Source: Calonectria ilicicola
Lineage: Eukaryota; Ascomycota; Sordariomycetes; Hypocreales; Nectriaceae
DNA length: 64,000 nucleotides
Direction: 5' to 3'
NCBI GenBank assembly: GCA_020809705.1
Contig: CP085831.1
Location: 2,170,001 to 2,234,000 of the forward strand
The stretch's first letter is position 1. Each line of letters starts with the position of its first letter. The notes under the pieces were generated by a model. That model had not been told where the DNA came from. It searched no databases and worked only from the letters and a program-made list of their open reading frames with translations. Shown here in pieces: positions 56,309 to 64,000 of the stretch. Position numbers and translations under genes: made by a program.

Positions 56309-57842
56309 TATTTTGAGGCCGGCAGTTAGTGGGTACGGATCCGCTTCAAAAAGAAGCTTGAGATTGAGTACTTTGTTGAAGTTTTTATTATTTGGCGAGA
56401 ATTGACTGGTATGATAGAAATATCTGCAGGTCAAGGATCTAGACATGTGATTCGGAGTTGATGTTTCACTGCACCTTAGCCAAGTAAAGAAGGGTGTAGC
56501 GCTTATATGGGCTGATGATAGCTGAGCTAAAGTTAGGCCATTGATCGAACGAAGAGACTGTGGAGTAGTGAACTGCGAGAAATCACATGTTGCTTGCGCC
56601 CTTTGTGATAATACTGTGTAATACTTGTCATCTTTAGTTTGTTTGACCTGAATGGGGCTGCTTTCCACTTATATGCTCAGTTGTGCTTCTTAGTAATTTC
56701 CTTGTCCACCATACTGATTCATCAAAGACTATCACATCCCAATTGAATTTTTGTTCCGTGATCTGGATATAATGCGCAAACCAGCTTCCAACCCTGACTT
56801 CCAAACCATACACCGCGCCACCGGTAACCACCCAGCACGACAAGGTTTGTCCGAATAGCCTGTTGGTATGTTTACGTCCATGTGTTTATTTGAACTGGAC
56901 ATGTTAAATACCTAGTGTTGGAGTGAAGGGCTATTGATTCTGCGGTACTGGGACTTGGGCATTACTCCATTGTACGAGTATTTAGCTCTAGTGATTGTCT
57001 TAGGGGTTAGGGTTAGGGTTATACAAACATGGCGACACGTTTAATGCGGCGTCTATTTGATCTTCCTTCCTCATTCAGACAGCGTTGAGATTCACGCAAA
57101 GAAAACTGACTCTCTATAAATAGTATGATATTGACAACTGCCATCTCCGACTATCAAATCTAGGCGTGCCATTCGATTCTCAACCAGCCACCCAGTTCTT
57201 ACTACTTCGGCACCCACAACGACAAAATTAAAGTTTTCGGCATGCTTAAAGACCCGCCTGTGCCCGTAAACATCTTCTCTGGAATCCTGCCAGTTCGTGG
57301 GTTGCGCTTCCGCAGTGGACATGGGAGGGGAGCGACGGCGAAGATGAGATTTTTCTTTCATACGGGACTACTGATTGTTGCAACAAATTCACCAAAAGCA
57401 ATAATAATTGAAACATGATTGCGCAATGATGCTAAAAAGCAAACAGGATCGCGAAGCTTGTGGGCTTGCCGACTGCGGGGTGTTGGGTCAATTGCGGGTT
57501 TACTAAGCATCTTGGCGTTGGGGAACACGATGGTTGAAATGAGATTCTTGTATGTGAAGGATGGCTAAGCTAAATATTACAAATGGGAAAGTTGGAGTCT
57601 AGGCGTCAAATTCACATTGTTGGACATAAGGTAAGATTCAAATTTTTAACAGAGTACGTTTGTGCCGCCGAGGGCTTATGATGATCTACAGTGTAGTGAA
57701 AGACTTATTCTTAAAACTAATAGTGAACGGTTCCTTATTAAGAAAAGAAAGAAAAACCGTGTCTCATTACGCCATGATGTACTAATACAAGTATCTGTGC
57801 AAGGGCCAGGGCCTTCCTGAAGACCACCCAAACCAACGCCAT
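56309..57842. other. Intergenic with a second telomere-like repeat
   Basis: About 1.5 kb. It has the TTAGGG-type motif at 57002-57022. A 76-90 codon minus-strand frame (57361..57092) has balanced composition but no motif I can name, so it is not called as a gene. Confidence 0.45.
57002..57022 (+). repeat. Interstitial telomere-like repeat (TTAGGG type)
   Basis: AGGGGTTAGGGTTAGGGTTA: one slightly altered and two perfect units, same orientation as the copy near 13.6 kb. Confidence 0.75.
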
Positions 57843-59411
57843 CTATTTTGGTAACAAACCCAGTTTCGCATCAACTTCCTTTGCAAGATCAATGGAATGT
57901 CCTATCACTTCTCGCTCATGTTTTGTCAATTCTTGAGACTTGGTTCCGACCATGCAACTCATACGATCCTTAGCTGCACCCTTAATCCACTTTTGGTCAA
58001 TCATCCAGTGGGTTGGAACTTCGAACTCCGTTTGATTGACGATCTTATTCTTGAGTAGACCGCCATTGTACCAAAGAAGCTTGTCGGTTTGGTCAACGTG
58101 GGCAATTACGAAGCTGCACACGCGAACTTCATCTGGTTTGGACTCCTTTTCGTCCTGTTTTGCCTCTTCATCGCGCTCGGACTTCTTGTCTTCGGCTTCA
58201 GCCTCCTCGGGTGATTGTAGCCATCCAACCATGCCACCATAGTGCGTAGAGAATGCGTAGGTTGATTCTGTTGCCTCAAAACCTATCCACCAAGTTTCTT
58301 TATCGCCGTAGGTAATCTTGTATGTCCACTCCTCGCGAACATCATGTGAGTTTTGCCATCCTATATGGAGCAGACCCATGAGGACCTCGAGTCGGGACTT
58401 GTTCATAATGACGACGCCTGAATCACCTTCTTCGGAGTAGCGCTCAGTCCAGACAAGCGACTTTGCAGTCTCATGGCTGGGATGTCTGATTTGTTCATGC
58501 CACCAGTCCTGTCGCTCGGCAAATCCATTTTTCCAGAGCAATCGGTCGTGAAATAGAAGAACACCTGTTTCGAGATATCGGTCTTGGCGAAGGAACTCCT
58601 TGGGATCTTGAAAGAAGACGGTATCGGCGTCGAGCAGTATAACCTCGTCAAATCGGCTTGCCAAAGCGGCAAATGGCTTGATTGCCCATCCTCCTTTAGC
58701 TAACTGGAGCGTGCTATCGTCGAACACGGAAAGAATATCCAGCAGTTCAATCTTCCTTCCATCTCCAGCAGCCTGGATTTTCTGGCGCCCTGCTAGAGAC
58801 AGATCTTTGTCGCCTGCGTAGACGATCTGGATCGGTAGCTTGGTCTTGTGGATGCGAGTCAAAGATGCAATAAGGTGACAAGCGTAACGTAGGTTCTTAT
58901 CGCCGGCAGGGATCACAATACCAGCAGTCGAGGAGGAAGTTTTATTCGTTGGAAGGCCGAGTCGACCTCTAATATCGGCCAGGGGAGGGGAGTAGGATGG
59001 AGCGCCATTGTTTGACAAGGGCTTCAAGTAAGGAAACAGCGAGAGTACGACTTGGTCGACTAGTTCTGCGACCACAGTCTCATCTTTGTGTTTGCCTTGC
59101 TGTGCCTGCAGCTCCTCAATCCATGATCTTGCCAGTCGTGCGCGCTGGCCGAGCTCGCCAAAGATATCTTTATAGGGCGGTGACAAAGGGTAATCGAGGA
59201 AATATCGGGCGCCCAGCGCAATGGGCTGCAGGTTTTGGAGTGTCGGGTTGTTATGGTTGCCGACTCGGTTCGGGGTCTGGGCTTTTAACGCTTGTGGGTT
59301 TGGGCTCACCAGATCATAATACTGGAAGCCAAAGATGAGCAAAAGAAGAAGAAAGATGACTGCCGACACTACTTGGGCCGCCGGTCGCAACGACGTCCGT
59401 AGGAAAGCCAT
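57843..59411 (-). CDS. GT71-type alpha-1,3-mannosyltransferase (MNN1 family)
   Basis: 522-aa single-exon type II Golgi enzyme that would add alpha-mannose from GDP-mannose to glycoprotein glycans. The ATG at 59411 gives MAFLRTSLRP, and a TM anchor spans residues ~13-31 (VVSAVIFLLLLLIFGFQYY). The catalytic domain has GIVIPAGDKNLRYACHLIASLTRI, IQIVYAGDKDL, GGWAIKPFAAL and the metal-binding DXD in LLDADTVFFQDP (Asp261/Asp263), then SGVVIMNKSR and KETWWIGFE. A charged Glu/Lys/Asp insert (about EAEAEDKKSERDEEAKQDE) sits in the C-terminal third. The family length and motif order are complete. Confidence 0.88.
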   Translation of the reverse strand: MAFLRTSLRPAAQVVSAVIFLLLLLIFGFQYYDLVSPNPQALKAQTPNRVGNHNNPTLQNLQPIALGARYFLDYPLSPPYKDIFGELGQRARLARSWIEELQAQQGKHKDETVVAELVDQVVLSLFPYLKPLSNNGAPSYSPPLADIRGRLGLPTNKTSSSTAGIVIPAGDKNLRYACHLIASLTRIHKTKLPIQIVYAGDKDLSLAGRQKIQAAGDGRKIELLDILSVFDDSTLQLAKGGWAIKPFAALASRFDEVILLDADTVFFQDPKEFLRQDRYLETGVLLFHDRLLWKNGFAERQDWWHEQIRHPSHETAKSLVWTERYSEEGDSGVVIMNKSRLEVLMGLLHIGWQNSHDVREEWTYKITYGDKETWWIGFEATESTYAFSTHYGGMVGWLQSPEEAEAEDKKSERDEEAKQDEKESKPDEVRVCSFVIAHVDQTDKLLWYNGGLLKNKIVNQTEFEVPTHWMIDQKWIKGAAKDRMSCMVGTKSQELTKHEREVIGHSIDLAKEVDAKLGLLPK

Positions 59412-60880
59412 GGCCAAGTCGGAATATCACAGGCACAAACATGCCCCTCGAAGGAATGAAAAGAGCAGACGCGCAGCACGCGGGCGCCGCCGACGCGGGG
59501 ACGACTATTAATTATAGTATGCTTGAATGCCCGCATGAGAGAACAACTGAACAGGGGCTGAAACCAATGAGGGCGTCCATATGGGCATGGGGCGGAACCC
59601 ACCTAAAGGGGGTGATGACGCCGCCTTGGGCAAGGCGCCTGGACGATGGCAAGGGAACAAGCAGGCTGCAAGGTAAATGGCACACGACCAACAGTGATGA
59701 GCCTCTGACTAAATAAAACACCCAATAAAGCTGCACTTTACCCTCGCTAATGCGTGAAGATTTGTGTCAACTCCCCATTCTATTTTGTGGCTCACTGGGT
59801 CGAGTGCAGGGACAGGCCCTCGGCCGACAGGGCATCATCACATGGGGCAAATCACCTTTATGTTTTAGGCGGGTCTCAAGCGGCAGATCGCTAATTTTGA
59901 GTCCGGCGCTTGTTCTCCAAGGCGACAGGATCAACGTGGACAAGACTCAACGCCATCATTGCCGCCACAGATGGTTGGGTTGGGCAGCTGTGGCCCGCGC
60001 GGCACAAGAACCGACGTCAAGGCCAAACCATCAGTTCGCATTATTCTCACCGCTCGAAGCCCTTCAAAGAGAGGTTCCCAAGCGCTAGGACCGGGCCGCC
60101 GAGTCAAGTGAAAACCAGTCGCGCTGGACTGACCTGGGAAGCTGGAGCCCACCACTAGCACGACGCCACCCAGAAGCTCATTGGTGTGGCTGACACTGGC
60201 AGGGGTTTGATGATGGAGGCTGCTTCGCCGCTTGGGCGCGCCGTTGTTGGTTGTCTCTTGTCCAGGACCATAGTCCGACCTACCCGGGCAACGCTTGGCA
60301 GGCTATCTTGGCCATCCAGAAAACTGGTCAACTAATAGCCGAGAGTCAGTTTATCAGTCACGTTTGTCTGCCAATATGCGCACAGTTCTTCCCGATGAAA
60401 TTGGCGACAAGTGGAAAAGGCTTACACCTGCAACTTGCTCGAAAATATCGAAGGCACATGGCCAGCCATGTCGCGAGGTCTCCTCCAGCGGGCCAAGTTC
60501 AGCCGGGCTCGCTTGGACTGGTCCTGATCATCTATTGACAAGGGCATGGCCTGGATAAGCCAACCAGAAATGTCCTCTTGCCGCTATGCTCCAGACACCC
60601 TGGGCCCCTCCACTTTTGTAAGTATGCTTCAACCAACAGCATAATAGTCAACCAACCAGAAGTCAGGATTTCTGCTTTGCCGTGTCAGAGAGCCTGATTC
60701 ATACTTGAGCCAAGACAAAAGGATCCCGTTCATTGCTCCGTGTTATTTTGGGAGTGTTCAGCTCCAAGCCAACACCATTCGCGTCTGATTTTCCCTCACT
60801 CTTGAAATATAACGCTCAGTCTTGCTCGTGGATCCCTGGATTCGATGTTTTCATCAATATAACAGCATTCACGACGCAAA
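59412..60880. other. Intergenic between divergent genes
   Basis: GC-rich in 59.45-60.3 kb, with only shadow frames. Shared upstream region of the mannosyltransferase (minus) and the Cys-rich surface protein (plus). Confidence 0.5.
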
Positions 60881-61809
60881 ATGGCTTTCTCCTTTATCTT
60901 GGGGCTGTTACTCATTAACCCTTTGTCTTCAGTCCATGCTGCAGACAAGATTATCACTTGTTATGGCTATGGCGGGATCGCATACCCCGATAACACGCGT
61001 TGTCCTGGATCGAATGCTTGCTGTGGCATAAACGACACTTGTTTGTCAAACAGACTCTGTCATAAGGAAAGCGATGGACCCAATAAATTTGTACGAGGAC
61101 CGTGTGCTATTGACCCTTATGACTCTGGGACATGTGCGCAAATTTGTCTATACAGTAAGTGGAGTTTGCATTTTGGATGAATAAAGCATTGACCGAATCC
61201 TTTCAACTTCCAGATGAAACCACAGGAGTTTTACCCAGAGTGACAACGTGCTCCGATGGGTCTCTTTGCTGCAATGACGATGAGGGCTGCTGCGACAAAG
61301 GCAACGGCATCTTTCTCGGCAACGATGGGCAAATTGCCGACAGTGCCCCAAGCACAACATATTCATATGGGCCAGAACGTACCGCAGCCACTTTCCGTAC
61401 AAAGACGGAGACCTCAACTCGTGCCTCGACTAGAACCCCGACACATACAACCAGCACACTGAGCCGTTCGACTACCCCTGCTGCTACTTCGGCGTCCATC
61501 ACTGCCGAACCTAGCAACGAAGGCAACGATACCAACAACCAGAATCACGGATCAGGTCTAGCCATTGGATTAGGGGTCGGTCTACCTGTTGCAAGTCTGA
61601 TTATTGGTTTACTGTGTTTATTTGTTTGGTGGAAAAGAAGAAGCACGAACAAAAATACCCCGGATGACCTGTCCAAGGGCAGCCCTTCCTTTACTGCGCC
61701 ATCAGCGAGTAAGTTAGCAGGCGAATCTTATTATGCCGCTAATTACGAACTCGCTGATGATCGACCACCTGCCGAATTGTACGGAAGCTACGCGTCTAAT
61801 AGGCGGTAA
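60881..61809 (+). CDS. Cys-rich single-TM surface protein
   Basis: 289 aa from exons 60881..61154 and 61214..61809 with a 59-nt intron. Signal peptide MAFSFILGLLLINPLSSVHA. The ectodomain has about 14 Cys (ITCYGYGG, TRCPGSNACC, DTCLSNRLC, GTCAQICL, VTTCSDGSLCCNDDEGCC), the pattern of a widespread fungal surface family. A Ser/Thr-rich stalk follows, then a TM helix LGVGLPVASLIIGLLCLFVWW, a KRRS stop-transfer signal and a short cytosolic tail with Tyr/Pro motifs. The shape (sensor head, glycosylated stalk, TM, tail) recalls wall-stress sensors, but the head differs. Function unknown. Confidence 0.8.
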
Positions 61810-64000
61810 GACACGGTCGTGAGTTGACATCTTGTAGTAATGGTCCGTCCATCAATATTTAGAAAAGAGCCCAGGCGTATTTGTACATAAATTAGGGATA
61901 TATGGCGATGGTAATGATGTATTTATTTTATGATTAATCTCAGCTATATAGTGCATAATTTGCACAATGTGCATTGATAGTGTGGGTTGGGAATTATGTT
62001 CTTAGCTTTATGTTGGAGGGACCTTCGAAAGCTTCCATTTCGCATGGTACTCACTCTATAGGGTAGGCGTATCCAAACAAATATCCAATAACAAAATGTG
62101 AAGCCGAAATGGACTGTTTTATTTCTTTAGAGGGTATTTAGATTCAGATATAATTAGAATTCGTTTTCTCTTCAACGATCCAATAAACCTAAAGGTCCTT
62201 GCTCTGTTCCATCCCACCATGGTGCACCCCCACAAGTTAGTTTTTGAAGCGCAGTGGGTTGTGTCAAGGCACATGTTGGATTGTTCTCAAAGTGATGAGC
62301 ATGCTTATGCCCAGATCTATTTTCTCAGGCGCTCTTCTCAAACACAAAATTAGCTGCAGAACGCCAAACACGATGTGTGACGCAGCACAGTGCGTGACTG
62401 GGGTGGCAATTTGCGTCACTTGTAAAACCAATTTCATAGCAATACCTCTGCGGATTCTATTTCACATGGTATTATGAGCCGAAACTCAAGCAACATGTGA
62501 CATACTACAGATCGCCTCTTTTAAGGCCTTTTCGCTCGCTGGCTCAGCTTCGGCTCAGCTATTCATCAGCCCCCAATCGGCCTCTATCAGCTCTGATCGC
62601 CCCTCTGGCTGAGCAGAGCCCACTGGTCGATCTTGATCCCATTCTTGGGCCCTCAACCTCTGGGTCTCGTCACACCCTTAAACTCTCACGGGCGCCATAA
62701 TATCCATAGTTATTGCACTATATTTACTTTTAGCTATTTTAGTTCTATTATTGTAAGCTTTAGACCATAATATATAAAATCTCTTTATTAACTACTTACT
62801 CTTAAGGCTAGGGTATTTAGGCCTTGTAGTGCATTTGCATTAATAATAAAAACTCGATAAGTGGGATCTGGGTGCCAAGGTTGTCGCCGATTTCGAGGCC
62901 AATTTATCCACCTAATATGAGTTTGAGATTGAGTTCGACAACTCTAGTGGGTATGCGGCGACCCAGAACGCAAAAATATCCGTTGTCTTTGCGAAATGCT
63001 TCAAGAATCCTCTGATGGTGGTTGTTTGTTTCACCGAGCTCTTACAGTCGCGCGGCCGTTGTAGCCTCCAAGACTTAGGCCATTGATATTACTGCATAGG
63101 GAATGGCCATTCACATTGACACGTGGGATGGCCGATAGTGTGAAGGAGCTTGCGTTGCTTGATTGGTATGGCTAGCCGAGCGTGACGGTAAGACCATCAA
63201 AGCCGGGAACAGCCTGTTCAGTCTAGACGACAAGCCGAGGGAGATGGTCTGGTATGGAGACAGCTTTGGAGAGGATCTACGGCTGTTTTGTGCTATCAAT
63301 TATGTCGAGCTCCTAGGCGAGTGGAAAAGAACTATTGTTGCTACGGCTTGGCTCTGCATGCGATAGCCATGGGTGGGCTTGGGTTTTTGATGGATGGCTA
63401 TTCAAGTTATCTATTTTAACATAACCTGGAAATTGCTGCTGTGGTTAGACCCTGAACTTGCTCAATCACATCCGTTTATCTGCATAGGTCTCTCGTCAAC
63501 CGCTACCGTTCAATACCTATACAAACAATAATCAAGTGTATGAGCGCATAATTATAAGGTCCAATATGATCTTGTTACTTTCTTACCTCCTATACTGTCA
63601 GAAAAGCCGACCGATCTGTCTAATACCTCCGACCGAATTGGTCGCGGATAGAGGATCAGCCTGACTCCAGGAACTGCAAGGGCTCGGCAGCTCATTATCC
63701 GGCGCTAGCGGTAATGGTGAGATCAAAATAGGCATTCCTATCAATAGGGTTGCGCTGCTCGGCGGCCGCCCGCAACCGCAGGCTCGCTGAAACGGCCCAG
63801 TACAACCCAAACCGGCCTGTTGGCATCTTAACGACACCCAAATGCCATAGCCTATGAAAAATGTTAGAATCTTGACAGCAAAATACGAGGCAAAAGGGGC
63901 GGAGCAATGGAGGATTATGAGAGGCGCTATGGCAGAGTCTCTAGCGTTAATGAACCGTTAAGGCAATGATTGGTGCCCACAAGCCGCGGCGTGTTGACTA
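61810..64000. other. Gene-poor end of window with AT-rich and degenerate coding traces
   Basis: No intact gene seen. 62700-62860 is strongly AT- and TpA-rich. 62880-63040 and 63163-63366 (plus) read like protein (VVADFEANLST, QNAKISVVFAKCF, then MVWYGDSFGEDLRLF) but stops and frame changes separate them. They may be remnants of one decayed gene or element that I cannot identify. Confidence 0.4.

Noticed and set aside
57092..57361. 89-codon minus-strand frame near the second telomere-like repeat
   Set aside because: Composition is plausible, but no motif, promoter or intron signal supports it.

Overview
The window is nuclear DNA of a filamentous ascomycete (Pezizomycotina). The evidence is short GT-AG introns of about 47-90 nt with CTAAC/CTAAT branch sites, Zn2Cys6 regulators, HET, Clr5-ankyrin and NACHT-ankyrin genes, a fungal rhodopsin-like membrane protein, and TTAGGG-type telomere motifs inside the sequence. 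I cannot place the genus. There are no operons, no biosynthetic cluster core enzyme (PKS, NRPS or terpene synthase), no tRNA or rRNA that I can recognise, and no CRISPR. Layout, left to right: 0.3-2.0 kb holds a Zn2Cys6 regulator whose zinc finger needs a 3-nt micro-exon. The stretch 3.1-13.0 kb is a run of three minus-strand genes that all show reading-frame damage: a multi-TM membrane protein with two in-frame TAGs, a SNTX/MACPF-like plus P-loop GTPase protein with two in-frame stops, and a HET protein with a frame break. From 14.8 to 28.7 kb the genes are mostly intact and secretory or metabolic: a Cys-rich GPI-type surface protein with a probable GC-AG intron, a possible 60-aa secreted peptide, a serine beta-lactamase-fold esterase, a monoglyceride-lipase-like hydrolase, an Ig-like plus endonuclease/exonuclease/phosphatase protein, an M14 carboxypeptidase, a secreted protein of unknown function with a C-terminal membrane anchor, and a RidA-family protein. 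From 29.1 to 37.8 kb lie a decayed Zn2Cys6 regulator, an intact seven-exon sugar transporter, a PD-(D/E)XK nuclease-like protein, a kinase-like remnant and a seven-TM rhodopsin-like protein. From 38.8 to 50.6 kb, two large ankyrin-type proteins sit head to head: Clr5-ankyrin-TM on minus and a 2193-aa STAND (NACHT-ankyrin) protein on plus. From 51 to 64 kb are a mucin-like secreted protein, a DUF4267 protein, a GT71 mannosyltransferase, a Cys-rich single-TM surface protein, and a gene-poor, partly AT-rich end with degenerate coding traces. Taken together, the window mixes housekeeping-like secretory and metabolic genes with a dense set of allorecognition/innate-immunity-type genes (HET, SNTX-GTPase, Clr5-ankyrin, NACHT-ankyrin). 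The recognition-type genes in the first 13 kb are broken while the large NACHT-ankyrin gene is open over its whole length, which fits birth-and-death turnover of such genes. Family names come from motif recognition only; no database search was run.
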